From positions 1-64,000 of the forward strand of contig NZ_WJWY01000011.1 of assembly GCF_010367435.1 (NCBI RefSeq): a stretch of DNA of 64,000 nt, written 5' to 3'. The first letter of the stretch is position 1. Each line of letters starts with the position of its first letter. The stretch is from Fusobacterium sp. IOR10. GTDB taxonomy: Bacteria > Fusobacteriota > Fusobacteriia > Fusobacteriales > Fusobacteriaceae. Below, in pieces: positions 14,731 through 23,142 of this stretch. A model generated the notes under the pieces. The model ran no database searches. It was not told where the DNA came from and saw only the letters and a list, made by a program, of their open reading frames with translations. Both the position numbers and the translations under genes were made by a program.

Positions 14731-17130
14731 ATGATTAAAACATTAGACAAATTAAAAATAGGAAATTCAGCAGAAATTGTAAAAATTGATGGAAAAAATG
14801 ATTTAAGACATCACTTTTTAGAAATGGGGCTAACACCAGGAACTCACATTAAACTTGTTAAAGCAGCACCTATGGGAGATCCTCTTGAGATTAAAGTAAG
14901 GGATTACACTTTAACATTAAGAAAAAATGATGCTGCTAAAATTGAGATTTTGGAAACACCTGAGTTTAGATGCCATAGGAAAAGAAACAGAAACATAAAC
15001 CTAGTAAACCATCCTCAATTAGGTGAAAGGGATAAGGGACAGGGTAGAAATTGCGAAAAAAATAATTATGAAAGAGGAAAATGTCAGAAAAAATATTATA
15101 AACAAAAAATTTATTTACAGGGATCTGATTTAAAATTTGCCTTAGTTGGTAACCAAAATTCTGGTAAAACAACTTTATTCAATCAGTTAACAGGGGCTAA
15201 TCAACATGTGGGAAATTTCCCTGGAGTTACAGTTGAACACAAGGAAGGGACTTTAAAAAACTACCCTTCTGTGAAAATTATAGATCTTCCAGGTATATAT
15301 TCTTTATCCCCTTATTCAACAGAGGAAATAGTAACTAGAGATTTTATAATTAAAGAAAAACCAAATGCAATCATTAATATTTTAGATGCTACTAATCTAG
15401 AAAGAAATCTTTATTTAACTATGCAGTTATTAGAGCTTAATGTTCCAATGGTTATTGCTCTTAATATGATGGATGAAGTAAGGGAAAACAATGGAAGTAT
15501 ACTTATAAATAATTTAGAAGAAATTTTAGGAGTTCCTGTTGTTCCAATATCTGCATCTAAAAATGAGGGTATTCAAGAACTTGTACATCATACTATCACT
15601 GTTGCTAAATCTAAAATTACTCCTCAACATTTGGATTTATGTGATAACTCTGGTACTAAGGAAGAGCAGGCAGTGCATAGGGGTATTCATTCTATTTTAC
15701 ATATAATTGAAGACCATGCCCTTGACATTGGTGTAAATCCTAGATTTGCAGCTACTAAGGCTATTGAAAAGGATAAGCTAATGATTGAAGCCTTAAACTT
15801 AGATAAAAATGAAAAGGATACAATAGAACATATTGTTGCACAAATGGAAGAGGAGAGTAAAAAAGATCGGGTATCTGCAATTGTAAATATGAGATTTTGT
15901 TTTATTGAAAAATTATGTGAACAAACAGTTCAGAACTTAGAAGAAAGTAAGAGTCATAAAAAAAGTGTTAAAATTGATAAAATTTTAACAGGAAAATATA
16001 CTGCAATACCTACTTTTATAGGAATTTTAGCATTTATATTTTGGGCAACCTTTGGGATACTTGGCCCTTTTTTATCAGAATTACTTGGGTATCTTATTGA
16101 TAATTTCACTGTATATACTGATTCACTTTTAAGTGCTTTAAAGATTAATTCAGTTGTTCATTCCCTTGTTATTGATGGAATATTTGCTGGTGTTGGAAGT
16201 GTTTTAAGCTTCTTACCTTTAATTGTTGTATTGTTCTTCTTCCTTTCTTTAATGGAAGACAGTGGATATATGGCAAGGGTAGCCTTCATTATGGATAAAC
16301 TTCTTAGAAAAATAGGATTGTCTGGAAAAAGTTTTGTTCCAATGCTTATTGGATTTGGATGCTCAGTTCCTGCAATTATGTCAACTAGAACTTTATCTTC
16401 TAACAGGGATAGAAGAATGACTATGTTTTTAATACCATACATGAGTTGTTCTGCAAAGTTACCAATTTATATTATGCTTACATCTGCATTTTTCCCTAAG
16501 CATCAAGCTCTTGTGATTATTTCTTTATACTTACTTGGAATATCATTTGGAATAATTTATGCTCTTATTATGAAGGAAACACGTTTTAAAGGGGAACCAA
16601 TTCCCTTTGTTATGGAACTGCCTAACTATAGATTACCTAGTTTTAAAAGTGTTCTTCTTTTAGTTTGGGAAAAGGCTAAAGATTTTATGACTAAAGCATT
16701 TACAGTTATATTTGTAGCTTCAATTGTTATTTGGTTCTTACAAAATTTTGATATTAGATTCAATGTTGTTCAAGATTCTTCAGCTAGTTTACTTGCTGGA
16801 CTTGGAAACCTAATCGCTCCAGTTTTTGCTCCTATAGGATTAAATGATTGGAGAATATCAACAGCTTTAATTACAGGGCTTATGGCTAAGGAAAGTGTTG
16901 TTAGTACCCTAGCTGTACTACTTGGTCCAAATGAAACTATTCATGACTTATTGTCCCCTGTAACAGCATTTGCTTTCCTTGTGTTTACTCTTTACTATAC
17001 ACCTTGTATTGCTGCTATGGCTGCTTTTAAAAGGGAAACTAATTCAACACTGTTAACTATTGGAATGGTAATTGCCCAGTGTGTTATTGCTTGGTTACTT
17101 GCATTTGTATTTTATTTAATATTAATTTAA
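14731..17130 (+). CDS. feoB: Fused FeoA-FeoB ferrous iron transporter
   Basis: This 799-residue protein drives uptake of Fe(II), the form available to anaerobes. Residues 1-75 are a complete FeoA SH3-like domain (HFLEMGLTPGT, VRDYTLTLRKNDA). A basic, Asn/Lys-rich linker of about 60 residues follows. Then comes the FeoB G-domain with G1 GNQNSGKTT (about 140), G3 DLPG and G4 NMMDE, then the core membrane domain with two Gate motifs around CSVPAIM and the YTPCIA region. The FeoA-FeoB fusion removes the usual need for a separate feoA. The ribosome binding site is modest (AGGGGA). A Fur-like site is not clearly visible upstream, though the -10 region (TGATATAAT) is very AT-rich. Confidence 0.93.
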   Translation: MIKTLDKLKIGNSAEIVKIDGKNDLRHHFLEMGLTPGTHIKLVKAAPMGDPLEIKVRDYTLTLRKNDAAKIEILETPEFRCHRKRNRNINLVNHPQLGERDKGQGRNCEKNNYERGKCQKKYYKQKIYLQGSDLKFALVGNQNSGKTTLFNQLTGANQHVGNFPGVTVEHKEGTLKNYPSVKIIDLPGIYSLSPYSTEEIVTRDFIIKEKPNAIINILDATNLERNLYLTMQLLELNVPMVIALNMMDEVRENNGSILINNLEEILGVPVVPISASKNEGIQELVHHTITVAKSKITPQHLDLCDNSGTKEEQAVHRGIHSILHIIEDHALDIGVNPRFAATKAIEKDKLMIEALNLDKNEKDTIEHIVAQMEEESKKDRVSAIVNMRFCFIEKLCEQTVQNLEESKSHKKSVKIDKILTGKYTAIPTFIGILAFIFWATFGILGPFLSELLGYLIDNFTVYTDSLLSALKINSVVHSLVIDGIFAGVGSVLSFLPLIVVLFFFLSLMEDSGYMARVAFIMDKLLRKIGLSGKSFVPMLIGFGCSVPAIMSTRTLSSNRDRRMTMFLIPYMSCSAKLPIYIMLTSAFFPKHQALVIISLYLLGISFGIIYALIMKETRFKGEPIPFVMELPNYRLPSFKSVLLLVWEKAKDFMTKAFTVIFVASIVIWFLQNFDIRFNVVQDSSASLLAGLGNLIAPVFAPIGLNDWRISTALITGLMAKESVVSTLAVLLGPNETIHDLLSPVTAFAFLVFTLYYTPCIAAMAAFKRETNSTLLTIGMVIAQCVIAWLLAFVFYLILI

Positions 17131-17133
17131 ATA

Positions 17134-17160
17134 AAAAAGGAGAGATAATCTCTCCTTTTT
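17134..17160. terminator. Hairpin terminator after feoAB
   Basis: GGAGAGA and TCTCTCC form a stem with A5 and T5 flanks and a three-base loop, starting three bases after the feoAB stop. The converging mini-thioredoxin gene ends 14 bases beyond it, so it may act on both strands. Confidence 0.85.
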
Positions 17161-17173
17161 TATTATGATTTTT

Positions 17174-17416
17174 TTAAAGATTTTTTTTTATTATTTCCTT
17201 TGCTTCATTTACTTTTAAAACTTTCCCAGTTGACACTACCTTATCATTAATTACAAGAGCTGGTGTTGACATAACTCCATAGGCCATTATTTTTCCCATA
17301 TCAGTTACATGTTCAATATTTGCCTCTAAATTAAGTTCTGCCATTCCTTCCCTAGTGTTAGCCTCTAAAGCTTTACATTTTTTACATCCTGATCCTAGTA
17401 TTTTTATTGTATTCAT
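17174..17416 (-). CDS. Small thioredoxin-like redox protein (CxxC)
   Basis: This 80-residue minimal thioredoxin-fold protein of the MTH895/redox-active disulfide protein type has active-site CKKC at residues 11-14 (GSGCKKC) and the cis-proline segment MSTPALVI. It follows the ArsP-like permease gene by 41 bases on the same strand and is the last gene of that unit. Such mini-thioredoxins are recurrent neighbours of COG0701 permeases. The expected role is thiol redox support of the transport or detoxification reaction, which is inference. Confidence 0.88.
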   Translation of the reverse strand: MNTIKILGSGCKKCKALEANTREGMAELNLEANIEHVTDMGKIMAYGVMSTPALVINDKVVSTGKVLKVNEAKEIIKKNL

Positions 17417-17457
17417 AATTTCCTCCTATATATTTATGTTAAAATTTATTTCCTATT

Positions 17458-18429
17458 TTATGAAATAAGCCAAGGAGCTATTCCATTAAATAAATACCCA
17501 ACTAAAACAATTGAAAATCCTGCTATTAAAACAAAGGCCACAATTAATTTTGGCTTAATTACTTTCCTAAGTAATATCATTTCTGGTAAGGAAAGTGCTG
17601 TTGTTCCCATCATAAAGGCTAGAGCTGTTCCTATACCAACTCCCTTTGCTATTAATGCTTCTGCAATGGGAATAGTTCCAAGGGCATTTGAGTATAGTGG
17701 CACTGCAACTGCAACTGATATTAATACTGCAAAGGGATTATCAGGACCTGCATATTTGCTTAATAACTCTGCTGGAGCCCATCCATGAATTACTGCTCCT
17801 AATCCAATACCAATTAATAAGAATAACCAAACTCTTTTTACAATATCCTTTACATTTTCAAGGGCGAAATTTAATCTATCTGACTTAGATAATGTTTCAA
17901 TTGAAACTTCCCCAACACGCATTTTAAATACATACTCTTCTATTGAACCTTCTAATTTTAAAGCTCCAATTAACATTCCTCCAACTACTCCAATTACAAC
18001 TCCTGTAACAACATATACAAAGGCTATTTTCCAACCAAATGAAGCTAGTAAAATTGCAAAGGCTGCTTCATTTACTATTGGAGAAGTTATTAAAAATGAA
18101 AATGTAACTCCTAGGGGAACTCCTCCTTCAATAAATCCTATAAATATAGGAACTGAAGAACAAGAACAAAAGGGAGTAACAATTCCCAAAAGAGAAGCTA
18201 TAATGTTTCCTGAAACCCCTGAAAATCTTTCTAATATTTTCTTAGTTCTCTCAGGTGGAAAATAACTTCTAATGTAAGATATTACAAAAATCATTATCCC
18301 TAATAAAATTACAATTTTCACAGTATCATAGAAAAAAAAGTGAACTGAACTTCCAAGGGGAGTATCCACCTGAATTCCAAAAACATTTTCAACTAACAAT
18401 GTTACTAAATAATCTAACCAACTAAACAT
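17458..18429 (-). CDS. Permease of the COG0701/DUF318 (ArsP-like) family
   Basis: This 323-residue inner-membrane protein has about eight membrane segments. The signature PFCSCSSVPIFIG carries the cysteine pair conserved in this family (about residues 82-94), and a second repeat-like half carries AVPLYSNALGTIPIAEAL. ArsP members export trivalent organoarsenicals, and others are of unknown substrate. I chose ATG at 18429, preceded by AGGAGG. The ORF extends upstream to 18486 without a ribosome binding site. It has its own consensus promoter overlapped by a dyad, sits just downstream of an ArsR regulator with a CxC metal motif, and is followed by a mini-thioredoxin. A metalloid or thiol-stress efflux role is likely. 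Confidence 0.85.
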   Translation of the reverse strand: MFSWLDYLVTLLVENVFGIQVDTPLGSSVHFFFYDTVKIVILLGIMIFVISYIRSYFPPERTKKILERFSGVSGNIIASLLGIVTPFCSCSSVPIFIGFIEGGVPLGVTFSFLITSPIVNEAAFAILLASFGWKIAFVYVVTGVVIGVVGGMLIGALKLEGSIEEYVFKMRVGEVSIETLSKSDRLNFALENVKDIVKRVWLFLLIGIGLGAVIHGWAPAELLSKYAGPDNPFAVLISVAVAVPLYSNALGTIPIAEALIAKGVGIGTALAFMMGTTALSLPEMILLRKVIKPKLIVAFVLIAGFSIVLVGYLFNGIAPWLIS

Positions 18430-18505
18430 AAAACCTCCTAACGTATCTATGGATATCGATATATACTTGTAAAATATAAACCACATTAAATGGTTTTATG
18501 AAGTT

Positions 18506-18534
18506 ATTATACTCTTCATATCTATGAATGTCAA
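18506..18534 (-). promoter_or_regulatory. Consensus promoter with central dyad for permease-thioredoxin genes
   Basis: On the minus strand TTGACA (18529-18534) and TATAAT (18506-18511) are separated by exactly 17 bases, a textbook promoter. The spacer holds a perfect 14-bp dyad TTCATATCTATGAA (18515-18528), an ideal place for a repressor such as the adjacent ArsR. A related CATAGAT sequence recurs in the leader near 18441-18450. Confidence 0.85.
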
Positions 18535-18544
18535 TATGAATATT

Positions 18545-18814
18545 TTAATTTTTATACATTTGAAGAATATTAATAAGTTTATCTAGTCCCTTATTATTAA
18601 TTGAATAATGAGTCCACTTTCCTTCTTTTCTCGACTTTATAACCCCTGCATCTCCTAATACCTTCATATGATGAGATAATGTAGATTGGCTAATATGAAG
18701 TTCTTCTAAAAGTTTACACGCACATTTTTCATCATTTTTTATAACTTCCAATATTTTCAACCTATTTTCATCACAAAAAGCTTTAAATATTTTAGCTGAT
18801 TTTTTCTTATCCAA
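18545..18814 (-). CDS. ArsR-family metal/metalloid-responsive repressor
   Basis: This 89-residue winged-helix repressor has the recognition region LHISQSTLSHHMKVLGDAGVI and the wing KEGKWTHYSI. Helix 3 begins with KCACKLLEEL, so Cys31 and Cys33 form the CxC pair that binds As(III)/Sb(III) in classical ArsR (ELCVCDL motif). This supports metalloid sensing. The start is TTG at 18814 with AGGAGG nine bases upstream, and no in-frame ATG fits. A 13-bp inverted repeat lies directly before it, and the permease promoter lies 10 bases after its stop. Confidence 0.9.
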   Translation of the reverse strand: MDKKKSAKIFKAFCDENRLKILEVIKNDEKCACKLLEELHISQSTLSHHMKVLGDAGVIKSRKEGKWTHYSINNKGLDKLINILQMYKN

Positions 18815-18826
18815 AACATCTCCTCC

Positions 18827-18860
18827 TTTATATGTTATATTTTAAATTATAACATATAAA
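18827..18860 (-). promoter_or_regulatory. Inverted-repeat operator upstream of the ArsR gene
   Basis: TTTATATGTTATA (18827-18839) and its exact complement (18848-18860) flank an 8-base centre, directly upstream of the arsR ribosome binding site. The length and position fit ArsR autoregulation. Its sequence differs from the 14-bp dyad in the permease promoter, so one regulator would need to tolerate both, or a second regulator acts. Confidence 0.7.
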
Positions 18861-18891
18861 GGGCAATCTTTATAATTAAAGATTGCCCTTT
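18858..18891. terminator. Hairpin terminator after aspartase
   Basis: A perfect 15-bp stem (AAAGGGCAATCTTTA and its complement) with a four-base loop lies 11 bases beyond the aspA stop. It touches the arsR operator on its other side. Confidence 0.85.
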
Positions 18892-18902
18892 GGTAAATTT
18901 TC

Positions 18903-20324
18903 TTATTTATTTTTTTTATCTAATAAAATTTTTCCTGAAATTCCAGGTTTAGTCATTTCAAATGGATTTAGAATAATATCCAATTCTTCTGAATTTAAAA
19001 GTCCTTCATCTAAAATTAATTTTCTCACAGGAACCCCTGTGTCCAAAGATATTTTAGCTATATTAGCTGCATTTTTATAACCTATGTGAGGAGTTACAGC
19101 AGTGATGATTCCAATACTGTTTTCAACCATTTCCTTACATCTTTCTTCATTTACTGTAATACCGATTAAACAATTATCTATAAAGGTTTTTATTCCATTT
19201 TTTAAAATTTCAAGGGATTGAAGTAAATTAAAAAACAATACAGGTTCAAAAACATTTAATTCAAATTGCCCTGCCTCTGCTGCCTTTGTTATAGTTAAAT
19301 CATTTCCAAATATTTGAAAGCAAACTTGATTTAAAACTTCTGGTATAACTGGATTTACTTTCCCTGGCATAATAGAAGAACCTGGTTGTTGCTTTGGTAA
19401 ATTAATTTCTGCTAGTCCTGTTTTAGGTCCTGAAGCCATTAATCTAATATCATTAGCTGTCTTTGATAAATTTGTTGCACAGGTTTTTAAAGCTGATGAC
19501 AACCATACAAAACCATCTAAATTTCTTGTTCCATCAACTAAATCCTTTGCTTGGGTAAACTTTATTTCTGTTATTTCTGATAATATTCTCACAACGCATT
19601 CCATATAATTAATATCTGCATTAATTCCTGTTCCAACTGCAGTTGCTCCCATATTTATTATTTTCAAATCGTCTAAAGCTGATTTAATTCTTTTTACATC
19701 TCTTTTTATAGGTCCTGAAAAAGCTCTAAATTCTTGTCCTACTCTAATTGGAACAGCATCTTGTAAATGAGTTCTTCCCATTTTTATCATATGATCAAAT
19801 TCTTTTGCTTTTTTTTCTAAAACCCTATCTAATCTTTTCATTTCAATTAAAAGTTCTTTTCCAAAAAGTTGAACTGCAATTTTCCCACCTGTTGGAAAGT
19901 CATCATTGGTAGATTGCCCAAAATTAACATGATCATTTGGATGAACCTTATCATAAATACCTAACTGTCCCCCTAGTAATTCATTTCCTCTATTTGCTAT
20001 AACTTCATTTATATTCATATTTACAGAAGTTCCAGCTCCCCCTTGAATCACGTCTGTTATAAATTGGTCATCAAATTTTCCTGCTAAAATCTCCTCAGAA
20101 GCTTGAACCATAACATTTGCTATTTCTTTTTTCACAACACCTGCATGGGCATTTGCCATTGAGGTAGCCTTTTTCACATAGGCTAACCCTCTAACAAAGG
20201 CTGGATGTGTATGGTATCCTGTAATATGAAAATTATGCACTGCTCTCCAAGTTTGAGCACCAAAATATGCATCCTTTGGAACTTTTATTTCTCCTATTGA
20301 ATCCACTTCTATTCTATATTCCAT
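18903..20324 (-). CDS. aspA: Aspartate ammonia-lyase (aspartase)
   Basis: This 473-residue cytoplasmic tetramer converts L-aspartate to fumarate and ammonia. The fumarase/aspartase superfamily signature GSSIMPGKVNPV is near residue 316. Upstream blocks GGAGTSVNMN, NDHVNFGQSTND and GRTHLQDAVP are complete and closer to aspartase (VYQGGAGTSVNMN, PAEAGQLQLN-like AAEAGQFELN) than to class II fumarase. GGAGG precedes the start. It follows the fumarase beta gene by 33 bases in the same direction, so fumarate formed here is passed to the co-encoded fumarase. Confidence 0.9.
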   Translation of the reverse strand: MEYRIEVDSIGEIKVPKDAYFGAQTWRAVHNFHITGYHTHPAFVRGLAYVKKATSMANAHAGVVKKEIANVMVQASEEILAGKFDDQFITDVIQGGAGTSVNMNINEVIANRGNELLGGQLGIYDKVHPNDHVNFGQSTNDDFPTGGKIAVQLFGKELLIEMKRLDRVLEKKAKEFDHMIKMGRTHLQDAVPIRVGQEFRAFSGPIKRDVKRIKSALDDLKIINMGATAVGTGINADINYMECVVRILSEITEIKFTQAKDLVDGTRNLDGFVWLSSALKTCATNLSKTANDIRLMASGPKTGLAEINLPKQQPGSSIMPGKVNPVIPEVLNQVCFQIFGNDLTITKAAEAGQFELNVFEPVLFFNLLQSLEILKNGIKTFIDNCLIGITVNEERCKEMVENSIGIITAVTPHIGYKNAANIAKISLDTGVPVRKLILDEGLLNSEELDIILNPFEMTKPGISGKILLDKKNK

Positions 20325-20357
20325 TATACATCCTCCAAAATAATTTTAAAATAACTT

Positions 20358-20906
20358 TTAATCTTCCCTATTCCATTTTTTTTGTCCCTCTTCATAAAGG
20401 TCCCCACCATATATATCATTTACAACTATAACTGGAAAGTTTTCAACTTCTAATTTTCTTATAGCCTCTGCACCTAAATCTTCATAGGCAATTAATTCAG
20501 CTTTCTTTATACATTTTGAAAGTAATGCACCTGCTCCACCAATTGCTCCTAAATAAACTCCCTTATATTTTTTCATTGCCTCTTTAACTTCCTTTGATCT
20601 TCCACCTTTCCCTATCATTACTTTTAAACCATGTTCCATTAAGATTGGAGCAAAGGAATCCATTCTATAACTAGTTGTTGGTCCTGCACTTCCTATAACC
20701 TTTCCTGGTTTTGGTGGAGTTGGTCCCACATAAAAAATACCTTGATCTTTTATGTTAAAGGGTAATTCCTTTCCTTCTTTAATTAATTCAACTAGTCTTT
20801 TATGTGCTGCATCCCTTGCTGTATATAGTGTTCCTGTTATTTCTACACTGTCACCTATTTTTAATTTTTTTAAATCCTCTTCCTTAAAAGGTGTAGTTAA
20901 TTTCAT
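20358..20906 (-). CDS. fumB: Fumarate hydratase class I, beta subunit (C-terminal domain)
   Basis: This 182-residue subunit is the swivelling C-terminal half of the two-subunit [4Fe-4S] fumarase/tartrate dehydratase family. Conserved segments include GTLYTARDAAHKRL, FYVGPTPPKPGKVIGSAGPTTSYRMD and YLGAIGGAGALLS. It starts 27 bases after the alpha-subunit stop with GGGAGG before ATG. L(+)-tartrate dehydratase beta is the alternative, but the neighbours aspA and malic enzyme argue for fumarase. The symbol follows the common alpha/beta naming and is not the E. coli fumB isozyme. Confidence 0.88.
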   Translation of the reverse strand: MKLTTPFKEEDLKKLKIGDSVEITGTLYTARDAAHKRLVELIKEGKELPFNIKDQGIFYVGPTPPKPGKVIGSAGPTTSYRMDSFAPILMEHGLKVMIGKGGRSKEVKEAMKKYKGVYLGAIGGAGALLSKCIKKAELIAYEDLGAEAIRKLEVENFPVIVVNDIYGGDLYEEGQKKWNRED

Positions 20907-20933
20907 CTTATCCTCCCTAAAACTTACTTATGT

Positions 20934-21776
20934 CTATAAAACAACTGATTTATGTCTAGAAGCATGACAATTAATATTTATTGCAAGTGGTAATGAAGCT
21001 ATGTGACAAGGGAAGCTTTCAACTTTTACTGCAATGGCAGTGGTCATTCCCCCAAGTCCCATTGGACCAATACCAGTTTTATTAATAAGCTCCAATAAAT
21101 CTTTTTCAAGTTTAGCATCAATTAAATTATCACTTTCATCGTTAACATCTCTAAATAAAGCTTGTTTTGCTAGTAAAGCTGCTTTTTCAAAAGTTCCACC
21201 AAGTCCTATTCCTACAAATATTGGAGGACAAGGATTCCCACTTGCATTTTTAACAAAATCAACTACAAATTTCTTAACTCCCTCTATTCCATCAGCTGGT
21301 TTTAACATTTTAACAGTACTCATATTCTCAGCACCTCCACCCTTTGGAGCCATTATTATTTTTATTTTATCTGATCCTGCCACTAATTTTGTGTGTATTA
21401 TTGCAGGGGTATTGTCCTTTGTGTTAACTCTATCTAAGGGATGTTTTACAGCTGACTTTCTTAAATAACCATTTGTATACCCTCTTCTAACTCCTTCATT
21501 AATAGCCTCATAAATATCTCCATTTATTTTAACTTCTGTTCCCACTTCAAGAAAAATTACTGCTAGTCCAGTATCTTGACAAATTGGAACTTGTTCTTCT
21601 GCTGCAATTTTGTCATTTTCTAAAATTTGTCCTAGTATATTCTTTCCAACAGTTGATTCTTCTTTTTCATAGGAATCCTTTAATTTTTCTAGAACATCTT
21701 CACAAATGAAATAATTAGACTCAATACATAATCTTTCCACTTCCTTTGTTACAAGATCTAATTCTATCTCTCTCAT
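20934..21776 (-). CDS. fumA: Fumarate hydratase class I, alpha subunit (N-terminal, Fe-S)
   Basis: This 280-residue catalytic subunit holds the oxygen-sensitive [4Fe-4S] cluster. The expected cysteines lie in PICQDTGLAV, NPCPPIFVG and the C-terminal NINCHASRH. The blocks KGGGAENMS and GIGPMGLGGMTTAIAV are family markers. It is the first gene of fumA-fumB-aspA. AGGGGAG precedes ATG. The malic enzyme gene is divergent across a 188-base gap that holds a nested dyad (21837-21876), hinting at joint control. Confidence 0.9.
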   Translation of the reverse strand: MREIELDLVTKEVERLCIESNYFICEDVLEKLKDSYEKEESTVGKNILGQILENDKIAAEEQVPICQDTGLAVIFLEVGTEVKINGDIYEAINEGVRRGYTNGYLRKSAVKHPLDRVNTKDNTPAIIHTKLVAGSDKIKIIMAPKGGGAENMSTVKMLKPADGIEGVKKFVVDFVKNASGNPCPPIFVGIGLGGTFEKAALLAKQALFRDVNDESDNLIDAKLEKDLLELINKTGIGPMGLGGMTTAIAVKVESFPCHIASLPLAININCHASRHKSVVL

Positions 21777-21836
21777 ATAATCTCCCCTTTAACATTTTTT
21801 ATATGTAGATTTTAACATACTTAATTTAAAACCTAA

Positions 21837-21876
21837 AGGTATAAATGAATATATTTCATTATTCTTAAATATACCT
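21837..21876. promoter_or_regulatory. Nested dyad between fumarase and malic enzyme genes
   Basis: AGGTATA (21837-21843) and TATACCT (21870-21876) enclose an inner dyad AATGAA-TATAT-TTCATT (21844-21860). It is the only conspicuous symmetric element in the divergent intergenic region. Two TATAAT hexamers for the malic enzyme direction lie further right (about 21908-21930). A shared operator is plausible. No known consensus was matched. Confidence 0.4.
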
Positions 21877-21964
21877 AGATATAACTATCTTTTTTTCTTT
21901 CTTATGATATAATAAATTAATGATATAATACAATAACTTAAGAAGAAATGAGGGAGGATTTTAA

Positions 21965-23131
21965 ATGACTGTTTATGAAAGAGCTCTTAAACTACATGAA
22001 GAAAAAAAAGGTAAAATAGAAATTGTATGTAAGGTTGATGTAAATACTAAAGATGATTTATCTCTTGCTTATACACCTGGAGTTGCAGAACCTTGCAGAA
22101 AAATCCATGCAAATCAAGAGGATATTTATAAATATACAGGAAAGGGAAATACTGTTGCAGTAATAACAGATGGAACTGCTGTACTTGGACTTGGAGACAT
22201 TGGTCCCTATGCTGCTCTTCCTGTTATGGAAGGTAAATGTGTTCTTTTCAAAAGATTTGCAAATATTGATGCTTTTCCAATTTGTCTAGATTCTAAGGAT
22301 CCAGAAGAAATTATAAAAACTATAAAACTTCTTGCTCCTAGTCTTGGGGGAATAAATTTAGAAGATATTTCTGCTCCTAGATGTGTTGAAATAGAAACAA
22401 GATTAAAAGATGAACTAAATATACCAGTTTTCCATGATGATCAACATGGTACTGCTATTGTTGTTACTGCTGCACTTATAAATTCATTTAAATTATTAAA
22501 AAAGAAATTTGAAGATGTTAAAATTGTTATAAGTGGTGCTGGAGCTGCAGGTTCTTCAATTTGTAAACTTCTTAATAAAATGGGAGCAGGGGAAATTGTT
22601 CCTGTGGATATAGATGGAATATTAACAAAGGATGATGTTGATTCTTATAATGATCTTAAAAAACATTTGGTTACCTTTGTAAATCCTAAAAATATAAAGG
22701 GTGGATTAAAAGAAGCTATTGTTGGGGCAGATGCCTTTATTGGAGTTTCAGCTCCTGGACTATTAACAAAGGAAATGGTTTCAACTATGAATAAAGATGC
22801 TGTTGTATTTGCAATGGCAAATCCTGAGCCTGAAATTTATCCTGAAGAAGCCATTGCTGGAGGAGCTAAAATAGTTGGTACAGGACGTTCTGACTATCCT
22901 AATCAAATAAATAACATTCTTGCCTTCCCTGGTATTTTTAGAGGAGCTTTAGATTCAAGGGCAGAACAAATAACTGATGAAATGAAAATAGCTGCTGCTA
23001 AGGGAATAGCTGCTGTTATTGATGAAAAAGATTTAAGAAATGACTATATTATCCCTGATGCCTTTGATGAGAGAGTAGTCAAAGTAGTGGCAAAATCTGT
23101 TGCTGATTTTGTTTTAACTCATAAAAAATAG
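21965..23131 (+). CDS. NAD(P)-dependent malic enzyme
   Basis: This 388-residue short bacterial malic enzyme decarboxylates malate to pyruvate with reduction of NAD(P). The N-terminal catalytic part carries SLAYTPGVAEPCRKI and the Lys/Asp region FHDDQHGTAIV. The Rossmann part has ISGAGAAGSSICKLL (about residues 185-199). The C-terminal block FAMANPEPEIYPEEA is typical. GGGAGG precedes ATG. With aspA and fumAB across the divergent gap it completes aspartate to fumarate to malate to pyruvate. The next gene follows within 12 bases of its stop. Confidence 0.92.
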   Translation: MTVYERALKLHEEKKGKIEIVCKVDVNTKDDLSLAYTPGVAEPCRKIHANQEDIYKYTGKGNTVAVITDGTAVLGLGDIGPYAALPVMEGKCVLFKRFANIDAFPICLDSKDPEEIIKTIKLLAPSLGGINLEDISAPRCVEIETRLKDELNIPVFHDDQHGTAIVVTAALINSFKLLKKKFEDVKIVISGAGAAGSSICKLLNKMGAGEIVPVDIDGILTKDDVDSYNDLKKHLVTFVNPKNIKGGLKEAIVGADAFIGVSAPGLLTKEMVSTMNKDAVVFAMANPEPEIYPEEAIAGGAKIVGTGRSDYPNQINNILAFPGIFRGALDSRAEQITDEMKIAAAKGIAAVIDEKDLRNDYIIPDAFDERVVKVVAKSVADFVLTHKK

Positions 23132-23142
23132 GGGGTAATCTT

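Noticed and set aside
21034-21468. 144-codon plus-strand ORF inside fumA
   Set aside because: It is a shadow of the strongly conserved fumarase alpha gene on the other strand, rich in Ser/Pro from antisense codons.
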